From assembly GCF_016107395.1 (NCBI RefSeq), contig NZ_JAAIKO010000061.1, positions 1 through 36,252 of the forward strand: 36,252 nucleotides of DNA. The letters run 5' to 3'. Both the position numbers and the translations under genes were made by a program. Positions 1 through 7,773 of the stretch are shown here, one piece after another. Under the pieces are notes generated by a model that saw only the letters and a list, made by a program, of their open reading frames with translations, was not told the DNA's origin and made no database searches. The DNA is from Streptomyces fildesensis. Lineage in GTDB: Bacteria > Actinomycetota > Actinomycetes > Streptomycetales > Streptomycetaceae. Position 1 is the first letter of the stretch, and each line of letters begins with the position of its first letter.

Positions 1-113
1 TGCAGGATCGGTGCCAGAGGCAGCCGATAACGTGACCTCCCGGGCAGTCCGATGCTGGACCTTCTGCGGGGCATCGCAGGCGCCCCGATCTCAGATGTCG
101 CGGGTTCGAGCTC

Positions 114-578
114 TCACAGAGTCCACGATTGCGTCGGGTTGTCGAGCCACGCCTGCTGACCTTCCGCGGTGACCGTCAGTCCGAAGCGTTCATGGCCTGG
201 GTGGCCGGCCTGTTGCCACCATTTGACCGCCGCTTCGATGTCGTCCCACAGTCGGCGGTCACCGCCCTGCCAGACGCTCGCCATGTCCTGCCCGTCAACG
301 AACGCCAGGCAAGCCCAGGACGGGTCGCGCAGGCTGTAGAACCAGGTGACACGGGCTCCGTCTTCGCGCGGGCCGGGGATGCGCACGCAGTCCCGCACGC
401 GGAGCCCGATGGCGAAGTCCAGGGCGCTGAACGCCCCACCGTCCCATTCGGTCTCCGTGACCGCCGTGGACGAGGTGTCGCCGCTCTCCAGGCCGGCTGC
501 GGTGTATTGCGTGAAGTCCCTGGTCGGTAGACGCTGTGCCCGGAGCTTCATGAACTCGACCGGCCCGGTGAAGTGCAT
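114..578 (-). CDS. Hypothetical protein, about 154 aa
   Basis: I do not recognise this family. The product is a soluble, acidic, tryptophan-rich protein with no signal peptide or membrane segment. A stretch such as TWFYSLRDPSWACLAF reads as a beta-rich fold. The frame stays open further upstream, but that extension is arginine/proline-rich shadow sequence, so I start at the ATG at 578. A second ATG at 551 is possible. It lies 22 bases downstream of a truncated lipoprotein gene on the same strand, so its own 5' end may have been altered by the same rearrangement. Coding status is inferred from codon use only. Confidence 0.5.
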   Translation of the reverse strand: MHFTGPVEFMKLRAQRLPTRDFTQYTAAGLESGDTSSTAVTETEWDGGAFSALDFAIGLRVRDCVRIPGPREDGARVTWFYSLRDPSWACLAFVDGQDMASVWQGGDRRLWDDIEAAVKWWQQAGHPGHERFGLTVTAEGQQAWLDNPTQSWTL

Positions 579-600
579 GCTGGCCTTGGCGTCTCCATGA

Positions 601-1071
601 TCAACAGATCCGCCGCTTATTAGACACTCCCGCGTACGCCAGGATCGACGCGGCCTTCTCCTTGGCGGTGATCGAGGAGGGCGGCCGGATCGTGGCCGTG
701 TAGCCCGGCATACAGATCGTGGTCTTGAGGGTGGCCTGAGTGACGGCCGGATTGGTCGCTCCCCGTGTACACACCGGAGCCGGCAGGGGCTCCTTGGCGG
801 CGGTGAACCGGTACTTGCACGTGCCCGGAGCGGGCTGCGCCTGCACGGTGTATTTGGTCTGGGGGCCGGGGCCGACCGGGATCGCACCGGCCTGACGACC
901 GCTGCCCGGCGTCGTCCCGGAACCGTTCGCGGCCGGCTGGGTGGCGCCAGGCGGCGCCGGATGGCTGGAGCCCTTGCCCTTGGCCGCGGTGGGGGCGCTG
1001 GAGCAGCCCGTCGCCATCACGAGCAGGGCGACAGTTGCAGGGACAGAGTCCATGGTGCGACGGACGTTCAA
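601..1071 (-). CDS. Lipoprotein with truncated HNH-type domain
   Basis: The product is a predicted exported lipoprotein of 156 aa. The lipobox is LVMATGC at about residues 17-23, followed by a Pro/Gly/Ser linker. Residues about 110-150 (TICMPGYTATIRPPSS, then an AYAG segment) resemble the segment that precedes the catalytic YEEDHLIPLELGG motif in a family of secreted HNH-type proteins. Here the reading frame stops about four residues after this segment, so the His-containing catalytic part is missing. I prefer the TTG start at 1071: it supplies the two arginines needed for the signal peptide n-region and has GGGGGA just upstream. The ATG at 1053 would give a signal peptide without positive charge. 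It is probably non-catalytic. The family assignment is from memory of motifs. Confidence 0.55.
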   Translation of the reverse strand: MNVRRTMDSVPATVALLVMATGCSSAPTAAKGKGSSHPAPPGATQPAANGSGTTPGSGRQAGAIPVGPGPQTKYTVQAQPAPGTCKYRFTAAKEPLPAPVCTRGATNPAVTQATLKTTICMPGYTATIRPPSSITAKEKAASILAYAGVSNKRRIC

Positions 1072-1556
1072 GACTTCCCCCTGGAGGTGAACCAGGCGGA
1101 TATGCGGCGGACTGACAGTCGCGGCAGGGCGGCCTCATGTACTGGTACTCCAGGTGCCGTCCACCCATCGGGGGGAGCCACCACTTGCCGCCGGCGAGCA
1201 GATATCCGTGGCCGACGGCCATCACCGGTACGGACTTGGCTGCTGGCCTGATCAGGCCACGCCGCGGATGGGTGCGGATTCTCTGAACTGACGATCAGGA
1301 TCGAGCAGTGAGTCGGTAGTTGTGCTGGTCAGGGCTCGGGGAGGGACGTTGATGTTCGCGGGCCGCATGGAGACCCCGCACGCGCGATTGCGTCACCGGT
1401 GCGAGCAGCCATCGAACGCGTCTGGTCCTCATCAACCCCAGTCTCAGCCGGCTCATACGGCTCTTCCCCGGGCCGCATGAGCCGGCTGATCACACCGAGG
1501 GCGGGCACGATTCCCGGACCGTTCGAGGACGCGGTCGTGGACGCTCGAAGAGCCCG
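1072..1556. other. Intergenic, no gene recognised
   Basis: This 485-base stretch holds the upstream region of the lipoprotein gene and the 3' flank of the PucR-type gene. The only clear structure is the hairpin at 1445-1488. A minus-strand frame from 1225 encodes a short Trp/Gly-rich peptide, but it runs on across the lipoprotein gene in another frame and has no recognisable relative. Confidence 0.5.
1445..1488 (-). terminator. Hairpin terminator after the PucR-type gene
   Basis: Two 16-base arms (1445-1460 and 1473-1488) are separated by 12 bases. The single non-Watson-Crick position is a G-U wobble in the minus-strand transcript but an A-C mismatch in the plus-strand transcript. This favours function on the minus strand, 68 bases beyond the stop of the regulator. 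There is no U-tract, as is usual in Streptomyces. Confidence 0.7.
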
Positions 1557-2696
1557 TCAGCCGGCCCGAAGACCGACCGCCAGCGTCAGTTCGAGGACCC
1601 GGTGCGGGGACCCGAGATCCGGAAACAGCTCCCGCAGCTGTGACATCCGGTACCGGACGGTCTGGGGATGGACGAACAGCGCCGCCGCCGCCTCGTCCCG
1701 CCTGCCCTGGTGCAGCAGCCACGCCCGCAACGTCTCCTCAAGGCGCCGCGCGGTCGCGGCAGGCAAGGTCAGCAACGGTGCGAGGGCTCGGGCACGCAGG
1801 TCTGCGAACGCTTCCGCGTCGGCGCTCAGTACCAGCTCGGGCAGGTGGTCCTCGGTGTCGCGGATGTCGGAGGAGAGGGAGCGCGCGCGTACGGCTCGTG
1901 CGTACGAGGCGGACGCACGCGTCCATGGCCGGGCCGGGCCGACCACGGCGGTGCGGTCGGGCAGCTGCCTCAGGAGATGTGCCCGGTTGGCATCGGGGAC
2001 GAGCAGTACGCCGGAGGCGTCCGGCAGATCGTCGAGGACGAGGGTGTTCGGGTCGAGCGCGCGGTGGGCGGGCCGGGCCTGGGCGGCGGGCAGCAGGACT
2101 GCGGTCAGCGAAACCGGCGGCTGCCACCCGGCCCGTTGAGCAGCGGCAAGGAGCACGTCCGGGCTCGCGCCGGCGAGGAGGTCGCGGGCCAGTTGTTCCA
2201 GGTGGCGCTCGTGGGCCCGGCCCCGGGCGGCCAGTTCGTCGGCGTGGCCCGCGGCGCTCGCGGCGGAGAGCTCGTCGATGTAGGCGAAGGTCAGCTCGGC
2301 GAACTTGGCGACCTCGGCGGCGGGCAGACCTGCGGGTACGGCACCTGCGGCCAGTCCTCGCCAGGCCACGCGGGCGCCGACCCGGTAGGCGCTGAGCAGG
2401 GCGTCCATCGAACGGCCGTCGCGGACCTCGCCGCGGCCCAGCTCGTAGGCTGCGTCGCTGGCGTCGCCGCCCGTGGTGTTGCCGCTCGCGAGGTCCAGGT
2501 AGTGGCCCAGGGCGGTGCGGACGGCTCGGCGGATGGTGGAGCCCATGCGGCCCGCAAGGGCGTTGGCGTAGGGAGGGACCTCGTCGATGATCGCCTGGAC
2601 TACCTCGTCGGCGGTGGTCCTCAGCGCGGCCCGAAGCGCGGTGACCGTCGTCTCGTCCAGGACCAGTTCGCTGGCCTTCCGGATTGCATGGCTCAC
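1557..2696 (-). CDS. PucR/CdaR-type transcriptional regulator
   Basis: This is a cytoplasmic regulator of about 379 aa. The helical N-terminal part and the central region containing LLAAAQRAGW and PAHRALDPNTLVLDD match the regulator/GGDEF-like layout of Streptomyces PucR proteins. The C-terminus has the typical helix-turn-helix: AAAALFVHPQTVRYRM followed by QLRELF. The GTG at 2696 is preferred because AGGGAAC lies 6-12 bases upstream. A TTG at 2717 would add seven residues. The gene is divergent from a ferredoxin reductase/desaturase operon with 87 bases between starts, and a perfect palindrome (2701-2717) lies at its ribosome-binding site. It therefore probably regulates itself and the desaturase operon, perhaps in response to a fatty-acid or membrane signal. 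The ligand is unknown. Confidence 0.85.
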   Translation of the reverse strand: MSHAIRKASELVLDETTVTALRAALRTTADEVVQAIIDEVPPYANALAGRMGSTIRRAVRTALGHYLDLASGNTTGGDASDAAYELGRGEVRDGRSMDALLSAYRVGARVAWRGLAAGAVPAGLPAAEVAKFAELTFAYIDELSAASAAGHADELAARGRAHERHLEQLARDLLAGASPDVLLAAAQRAGWQPPVSLTAVLLPAAQARPAHRALDPNTLVLDDLPDASGVLLVPDANRAHLLRQLPDRTAVVGPARPWTRASASYARAVRARSLSSDIRDTEDHLPELVLSADAEAFADLRARALAPLLTLPAATARRLEETLRAWLLHQGRRDEAAAALFVHPQTVRYRMSQLRELFPDLGSPHRVLELTLAVGLRAG

Positions 2697-2700
2697 GTTT

Positions 2701-2717
2701 TTGTTCCCTACGAACAA
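2701..2717. promoter_or_regulatory. Candidate operator palindrome between PucR-type gene and desaturase operon
   Basis: TTGTTC and GAACAA form a perfect 6-base inverted repeat with a 5-base spacer, AT-rich in a GC-rich setting. It lies 4-20 bases upstream of the regulator's GTG start and 67-83 bases upstream of the reductase ATG. Autoregulation plus control of the divergent operon is inferred from position. Confidence 0.5.
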
Positions 2718-2783
2718 TTCAGCCGACCAGATTCACATCCTACGGACAGGACTTTACCCCCAGGGGCGCATCAAGCTGGGGTC

Positions 2784-3839
2784 ATGACGAGTGCAGCCCT
2801 GCGCAGTAGGGCGTGGAAACTGCTGGAGATGCTCACGACGCCGCTGCTGCCGTCGGACTACCTCGACCTGGTCAGCCCGCTGCGTGCGGGTGCCGACCTG
2901 CGGGGGCGCATCGAGGCCGTGCACCCCGAGACGGGTGACGCCGCGACCGTCGTGATCAGGCCGGGACGGGGCTGGCGCGGTCACACAGCCGGTCAGTACG
3001 TGCGGATCGGGGTCGACGTCGACGGGGTGCGCCTGTGGCGTGCCTACTCGGTCACCTCGCCGACGGACCGCCGGGACGGCCGGATCACGATCACCGTGAA
3101 GGCGATCCCGGACGGCAAGGTCAGCAATCACCTGGTCCGCAGGGCGAAACCGGGCACGCTGATCCAGCTCGACCAGGCGACCGGTGACTTCGTGCTGCCG
3201 GAGGCCAAGCCCGCCAAGGTGCTCTACCTGACGGCCGGCAGCGGCATCACGCCGGTGATGGGCATGCTGCGCGACTCCGAGTTCGACGACGTCGTCATGG
3301 TCCACTCCGCACCACAGCCGCACGACGTGATCTTCCGCAACGACCTGCACGACCTGGTCGCGGACAAGAAGCTGCGGCTCACCGAGCTGCACACCGACAC
3401 GGACGGCATGCTCGACATCGCCCGTCTCGACGAACTCGTGCCCGACTGGGCCGAGCGCGAGACCTGGGCTTGCGGGCCCGCGGGCCTGCTCGACGCCGCC
3501 GAGGAGCACTGGACCGGGCACGGCGTCCCAGAGCGCCTGCACACCGAACGCTTCCGCCCCAGCATCGTCGTCGCCGGCGACGGTGGCGAGGTCACGTTCG
3601 GCATCACCGGCAAGACCGTCGACGCGGACGGCGCCACGCCGTTGCTGGACGTCGGCGAGGAGGCCGGCGTGCTCATGCCGTCCGGGTGCCGCATGGGCAT
3701 CTGCTTCGGCTGCGTCACGCCGCTCACGGCGGGCGCCGTCCGCGACCTGCGCACCGGCGAGATCACCGAGGCCGAGCCGGGCGTCCTCATCCAAACCTGC
3801 GTGTCCGCCGCGGCGGGCCCCTGCGACATCGAACGCTAG
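2784..3839 (+). CDS. Ferredoxin/FAD-NAD(P)H oxidoreductase, desaturase electron donor
   Basis: This 351-aa flavoprotein reductase is fused to a C-terminal plant-type [2Fe-2S] ferredoxin domain. The FAD-binding RAYS motif is at residues 86-89, the NAD(P)H-binding GSGITPVMGML at about 152-162, and ACGPAGLL at about 229-236. The cluster ligands are Cys302, Cys307, Cys310 and Cys339. It moves electrons from NAD(P)H through FAD and the iron-sulfur cluster to the desaturase encoded 7 bases downstream. The same pairing is known for mycobacterial Rv3230c with DesA3. The ATG at 2784 follows a GGGG ribosome-binding site. It starts the operon divergent from the PucR-type gene. Confidence 0.92.
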   Translation: MTSAALRSRAWKLLEMLTTPLLPSDYLDLVSPLRAGADLRGRIEAVHPETGDAATVVIRPGRGWRGHTAGQYVRIGVDVDGVRLWRAYSVTSPTDRRDGRITITVKAIPDGKVSNHLVRRAKPGTLIQLDQATGDFVLPEAKPAKVLYLTAGSGITPVMGMLRDSEFDDVVMVHSAPQPHDVIFRNDLHDLVADKKLRLTELHTDTDGMLDIARLDELVPDWAERETWACGPAGLLDAAEEHWTGHGVPERLHTERFRPSIVVAGDGGEVTFGITGKTVDADGATPLLDVGEEAGVLMPSGCRMGICFGCVTPLTAGAVRDLRTGEITEAEPGVLIQTCVSAAAGPCDIER

Positions 3840-3846
3840 GAGCACC

Positions 3847-4965
3847 TTGACCGCCATCGACCCCACCGCCCACCTGACCGCGGAGCAGATCGAGGAGCTC
3901 GGTCGCGAGCTGGATGCGATCCGCGACGAGGTGATCGCCGGCCGCGGCGAGAAGGACGCCGCCTACATCCGCAAGGTCATCTCGGCACAGCGCAAACTCG
4001 AACTGGTCAGCAGGGGCGTCCTGCTGTTCTCGATCTTCCCGCCCGCGTGGCTGATCGGCACCGCCGGCCTGTCCGTGGCGAAGATCATGGACAACATGGA
4101 GATCGGCCACAACATCCTGCACGGCCAGTGGGACTGGATGCGGGACCCGAAGATCCACTCCACCACCTGGGACTGGGATCACGTCTCGCCGGCTGAGCAG
4201 TGGAAGCACTCGCACAACGAGCTGCACCACACGTACACCAACGTGATTGGCAAGGACAACGACCTCGGCTACGGCATCATGCGCGTCGACGAGGACCAGA
4301 AGTGGCACCCGCTCCACCTCGGCCAGCCGCTGTGGAACTTCCTCAACGCCTGCTTCTTCGAGTACGGCATCGCGGCGTACGACCTGGAACTCGGCAAGAA
4401 CCTGCACAAGCGCCGCCGCAACACCCCTGAGTTCCGCGCGCGGGCCAGGGCCGTGGGCCGCAAGATCCGCAAGCAGGTGCTCAAGGACTACGTGATCCAC
4501 CCGCTGCTGTCGGGCCCGTCGTTCCTCACCACGCTGGCAGCCACGTTCACCGCGAACCTGGTCCGCAACATCTGGACCCACTCGGTGATCATGTGCGGCC
4601 ACTTCCCCGAGGGTGTGCAGGTCTTCGAGCGCCGGTCGATCAAGGGCGAAACGCGCGGCCAGTGGTACCTGCGCCAGATGATGGGCTCGGCGAACATCAG
4701 CGGCAGCAAGGCCATGCACTTCATGTCCGGCAACCTGTCGCACCAGATCGAGCACCACCTGTTCCCGGACCTGCCGAGCAACCGGTACGCCGAGGTCGCG
4801 GTGAAGGTGCGCGCGTTGTTCGAGAAGTACGAGCTGAAGTACGTCACCGGGCCGCTGCCCAAGCAGGTGTTCTCCGCGTGGCACAAGGTCTTCCGGCTCT
4901 CACTGCCGAACAAGAAGCCCAAGGTCAAGACGCTGGACCGCGAACAGGAGCTCGTCGCGGCCTGA
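3847..4965 (+). CDS. Membrane acyl-CoA fatty acid desaturase (DesA3-like)
   Basis: This 372-aa integral membrane di-iron desaturase introduces a double bond into fatty acyl chains. Three histidine boxes are visible: HNILH (residues 88-92), HNELHH (123-128) and HQIEHH near residue 300, followed by LFPDLPSNRY. Hydrophobic segments are at about 52-82 and 217-240. The TTG at 3847 is chosen because AGGAG overlaps the previous stop codon and lies 4 bases upstream. Starts further upstream would overlap the ferredoxin domain of the reductase. With the upstream reductase it forms a complete electron-transfer pair. The substrate is probably a saturated C16-C18 acyl-CoA, as for DesA3 relatives. This is inferred. 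Confidence 0.93.
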   Translation: MTAIDPTAHLTAEQIEELGRELDAIRDEVIAGRGEKDAAYIRKVISAQRKLELVSRGVLLFSIFPPAWLIGTAGLSVAKIMDNMEIGHNILHGQWDWMRDPKIHSTTWDWDHVSPAEQWKHSHNELHHTYTNVIGKDNDLGYGIMRVDEDQKWHPLHLGQPLWNFLNACFFEYGIAAYDLELGKNLHKRRRNTPEFRARARAVGRKIRKQVLKDYVIHPLLSGPSFLTTLAATFTANLVRNIWTHSVIMCGHFPEGVQVFERRSIKGETRGQWYLRQMMGSANISGSKAMHFMSGNLSHQIEHHLFPDLPSNRYAEVAVKVRALFEKYELKYVTGPLPKQVFSAWHKVFRLSLPNKKPKVKTLDREQELVAA

Positions 4966-4973
4966 TCCCCGGT

Positions 4974-4999
4974 AAGGGTTCGAATCCTTCGGACGTACC
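4974..4999 (+). other. tRNA T-arm-like sequence, possible attachment-site remnant
   Basis: AAGGGTTCGAATCCTTC has the invariant TTCGAAT loop and closing G-C pair of a tRNA T-arm, followed by bases that could be a 3' acceptor strand. There is no CCA, and no tRNA body can exist upstream because the desaturase gene ends at 4965. One stem pair is mismatched. It may be the tRNA-derived half of an old integration site, or chance. Confidence 0.25.
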
Positions 5000-5034
5000 G
5001 GCGGCACCGCCGGTCTCGGTGAGATCCATGGGAA

Positions 5035-5072
5035 GGGCCCGGTTCGCCACACCCCTGCTGGTGTACGGGCCC
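5035..5072 (+). terminator. Terminator of the desaturase operon
   Basis: The outer stem is GGGCCCG (5035-5041) with CGGGCCC (5066-5072). An inner stem ACACC/GGTGT (5049-5053, 5060-5064) closes a 6-base loop. It lies 70 bases after the desaturase stop. Confidence 0.6.
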
Positions 5073-5220
5073 GGCCAAGGGCAGACTGCGGACTCGGCTG
5101 GGTATCAAGGACTGGGATGACGAGAGGCTGAGCGACGGCCTCCATGGCAAGGCCCTGTACGTTCCTGGAACTGTGACCTCCATCACGGCGGACGTGATCT
5201 TGTCATGGTGAGATCACCGG

Positions 5221-6216
5221 ATGCTCGGTTTCCTCATTCGTCTCCGGCCGTTCTGGGTCCGCGAGCCGCTACTCATCGCAATTGGGTCTGCTCTCGGCAT
5301 ACGCATCATGTATCTCGCCGTCACCGATCACGACCGGGTTGCGGCTGGTCTCGGCGTGGTGTTCCTCGTGTTCACCGCGATACGCGTCTGGGTGGTGCTC
5401 CGTGCCCTGCGCCTACGCCGGAATCCGGGTCCGGCGGCCCCCGTGGAGGAGGCGGCGGTCGAAGGCAGCGCCCAAGCCCAGGGTGGAGCCGGGCCGCGTC
5501 CCGGCCCGGACGTTCCGCAGAAGGGGCCCAACGAGTGGGGCCAGGCCATCGCGGCCGTGGCCGTGATCGGGGCACTCGCGGCGGCGCTGTGGGTTGGTCC
5601 ACGCGTACTGCCGTCCGATGGGGGCACGCAGTCGCAGGCCGCCTCGTGTCCGGACGGAGAGCACAAAGAGCTGCCGACGGCATACCAGGCCACGCCCCGG
5701 CCGATGACCGGTGACGAGCTGTGCAAGGCGCTCAACCGGCCCGACCTGGCCCAGCTGCTCGGCACACCTGGAGAGATCGTGACCACGGCCTCCGGTAGCA
5801 ACAACATCTCGCCCAACAAGAAGGTCGCCCAGCCGGAGGCCGAAGTCAGGTTCGGCACCTACACCGTGAATGTCTCGGCCGCCTACAACGAGCTGTCAAC
5901 CGCCCAGTACGTGAAGCTGATGCAGTTCGGCGACGAGCAGGACATCAAGACGCTCACGGTTCTTGGCCGGCCCGCGGTCTTGTACTCGGATCACACCATG
6001 CAGCTCGAGATCAGTCTCGGCGGTGGCAGGTCCAGCGGACCGGTCACACAAGGCCCCCCGTCCAGGAATCTGGCCGTGGCCCTCGACCGGACAGACCGAG
6101 GCGGCTACTGCGAAGTCACCGTGTGGAGCAAGTCCGGCGCTCTCCCCGACGACCGCGCTCTCCTTGGCATCGCTGAGAAGGTTCTTCCGACGATCCCCGG
6201 ATGGACTGTCCAGTGA
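5221..6216 (+). CDS. DUF6215-type membrane protein
   Basis: This 331-aa protein is of unknown function. It has N-terminal hydrophobic segments (about 13-30 and 38-60), a Pro/Gly-rich cytoplasmic stretch, another membrane helix at about 104-125 (AIAAVAVIGALAAALWVG), and an extracytoplasmic domain. That domain holds LCKALNRPDLAQLLGTP and ends IAEKVLPTIPGW, which I recognise as the Streptomyces DUF6215 pattern. Three cysteines (in SCPDG, ELCKA and GYCEV) sit outside. The ATG at 5221 is used, with GGTGAG about 8 bases before it. It appears monocistronic. No reaction can be assigned. Confidence 0.8.
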   Translation: MLGFLIRLRPFWVREPLLIAIGSALGIRIMYLAVTDHDRVAAGLGVVFLVFTAIRVWVVLRALRLRRNPGPAAPVEEAAVEGSAQAQGGAGPRPGPDVPQKGPNEWGQAIAAVAVIGALAAALWVGPRVLPSDGGTQSQAASCPDGEHKELPTAYQATPRPMTGDELCKALNRPDLAQLLGTPGEIVTTASGSNNISPNKKVAQPEAEVRFGTYTVNVSAAYNELSTAQYVKLMQFGDEQDIKTLTVLGRPAVLYSDHTMQLEISLGGGRSSGPVTQGPPSRNLAVALDRTDRGGYCEVTVWSKSGALPDDRALLGIAEKVLPTIPGWTVQ

Positions 6217-6217
6217 A

Positions 6218-6239
6218 ACGCCGAAGGTCTTCTTGGCGT
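6218..6239 (+). terminator. Weak hairpin after the DUF6215 gene
   Basis: ACGCC-G-AAG (6218-6226) pairs with CTTGGCGT (6232-6239), with one bulged G. It begins one base after the stop codon. It is short, so only a candidate. Confidence 0.4.
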
Positions 6240-6266
6240 GCAGGTCCCCTCGTCGCAAGATTGTGA

Positions 6267-6770
6267 CCTACTGGGCCACCTTCGCGGACGCCAGGCAACA
6301 GCTACTCCGCCGACGCTCTCAATGCTGCGGGAGCCGCCCCCGGCGCCCGGATCACGGTGGACGGACTGGAGTTCACCATGCCGCGGTACGGTCCCGGCGA
6401 GCGCGACAACGCGGTGGGCGGGGGCGGCGTGATCGCCCTGAGCGGGCACGCCCGCGAACTCGGCTTCCTCGGTGCCTCGGTAGGCGGGGTCACCGGCACG
6501 GTAACCATCCGGTACACCGACGGAAGCTCGGCCACCGCGAACCTCTTCCTGCCCAACTGGCTCTCGGACCAACCTACCGCGAACGGCGCCCGGATCGCCG
6601 TCACCACCGACCACCGGGTCACCCCGGCCGGACCCGCCAATTTCGGCCTGCCGTACCGCCTCTACGTCAACACCGTTCCCACCGACCCGACCAGGGAACT
6701 GCGCTCAGTCACCCTGCCCACCAACTCCGCCCTCCACATCGTTGACCTGGCGACCCGCCCCGTCACATAG
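6267..6770 (+). pseudogene. C-terminal fragment of a glycoside hydrolase-like protein
   Basis: The frame is open from just after an in-frame TGA at 6264 and encodes about 167 residues. From NSYSADALNAAG onward it matches the beta-sandwich tail seen at the C-terminus of secreted actinobacterial glycosidases: an SADAL..AG opening, a V.GL.FTMP strand, YTDGSSAT, and RSVTLP before the end. There is no catalytic domain and no signal peptide. The only possible start is a GTG at 6357 inside the domain. I read it as the 3' end left after deletion of a larger gene. The closest enzyme family cannot be told from this tail. A strong terminator follows at 6794. Confidence 0.65.
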
Positions 6771-6793
6771 CACCCGCACATGTCACACCGACC

Positions 6794-6834
6794 GGGCGTG
6801 CGGGCCCGGCTCCCCAAGCCGGGCCCGCACGCCC
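6794..6834. terminator. Strong 18-bp hairpin terminator
   Basis: The arms 6794-6811 and 6817-6834 are perfectly complementary over 18 bases around a 5-base loop. They lie 24 bases after the glycosidase fragment. Its survival suggests the fragment is the genuine 3' end of a former gene. Confidence 0.85.
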
Positions 6835-6980
6835 AACACACCGGCATTCATCAAGTGATTCACCGGCGTGGCCGTGATGTGCCGCATGTAGCGCTGCGCG
6901 GTCGATCGTTCCCCAACACGGGTTGTGCGCCGAACCTGACAAGGGTTGTCCGATCTCCGGCTGTCAGCACCCTCCTCGCC

Positions 6981-6986
6981 TAGGGT
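6981..6986 (+). promoter_or_regulatory. Candidate -10 element, leaderless methyltransferase mRNA
   Basis: TAGGGT matches the common Streptomyces -10 hexamer. Its expected transcription start, 7-8 bases downstream, coincides with the GTG at 6994, and no ribosome-binding site lies before that GTG. This fits a leaderless transcript. A convincing -35 element is not visible. Confidence 0.45.
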
Positions 6987-6993
6987 CGTCCGT

Positions 6994-7659
6994 GTGACTG
7001 AACCCTCCTACCTTGCCGCGGTCCGGGAGCCGTACGACACCGTCGCCGCCGACTACGCGGAGATCGTCAAGAATCCTGCGGAGCTTGATCCGTTGTCCCG
7101 CGCCATGCTGACCGCTTTCGCTGACGTCGCGCGGGCGGCCGCCGCCCTCGGGCCGGTCGCCGACCTCGGGTGCGGCCCGGGCAAGGTCACCGCATATCTG
7201 GCGGAGCTGGGGGTGTCCACCTTCGGTATCGACCTGTCCCCGAAGATGATCGAGCTCGCCCGACGGGCCTGTCCGGGGCTGCGGTTCGCGGTGGGGTCGA
7301 TGACCGCGCTGCCCGTCCGGGACGACGAGCTCGGCGGCATCCTGGCCCACTACTCCACCCATCACACGCCACCGGAGTGGTTGCCCGTCGTGTTCGCCGA
7401 GTTCCGGCGCACGCTCGCGCCGGGCGGCCGTCTGATGATGGCCGGCTATGTGGGAGACGACGAGGAGGAGCTACGGCCGACGCAAGCGTTCGGCGGCCAT
7501 CCGGTGTCCTACGCCTCCCACTTGCTGCCGGTGGACCGGATCGCCCGGCTGTTGGGTCGGGCCGGACTCATCGTCACCGCACGCCTGATGCAGGAGCCCG
7601 ACGAAGGGGCCAAGCGAACGATCGCCACTTTTCTGGCCAGAAGACCCGAACGGCCATGA
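6994..7659 (+). CDS. Class I SAM-dependent methyltransferase
   Basis: This 221-aa cytoplasmic enzyme transfers a methyl group from S-adenosylmethionine to an unknown small molecule. The Rossmann motif I is VADLGCGPGKVTAYL (about residues 57-71), followed by FGIDLSPKMIELAR (motif II), ALPVRDDELGGILAHYS, and FRRTLAPGGRLMMAGY (post-motif III). This is the methyltransferase-11/25 layout, with an N-terminal YDTVAADYAE typical of that group. The GTG at 6994 is chosen because it follows a -10-like TAGGGT directly and the protein then begins at the family's usual place. No pathway partner lies beside it, so the substrate is unknown. Confidence 0.88.
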   Translation: MTEPSYLAAVREPYDTVAADYAEIVKNPAELDPLSRAMLTAFADVARAAAALGPVADLGCGPGKVTAYLAELGVSTFGIDLSPKMIELARRACPGLRFAVGSMTALPVRDDELGGILAHYSTHHTPPEWLPVVFAEFRRTLAPGGRLMMAGYVGDDEEELRPTQAFGGHPVSYASHLLPVDRIARLLGRAGLIVTARLMQEPDEGAKRTIATFLARRPERP

Positions 7660-7773
7660 GCGCCAACGCATCAGCACCCGGTCTCCGACCTGTGGACGCC
7701 GCTCACCACGGGGGATCACTCGCAGGAGGTGCCCCGTGTCAGGTGCCGTTGGGGCGGGCCTCGTAGGCGGTGA

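Noticed and set aside
1085..1225. Minus-strand frame from 1225 with a Trp/Gly-rich start, upstream of the lipoprotein
   Set aside because: It has no ribosome-binding site or recognisable relative, and it continues through the lipoprotein gene in another frame. It could be a remnant, but I cannot support it.
7656..7766. 36-codon frame overlapping the methyltransferase stop by ATGA
   Set aside because: The composition is not protein-like, and there is no ribosome-binding site or relative.
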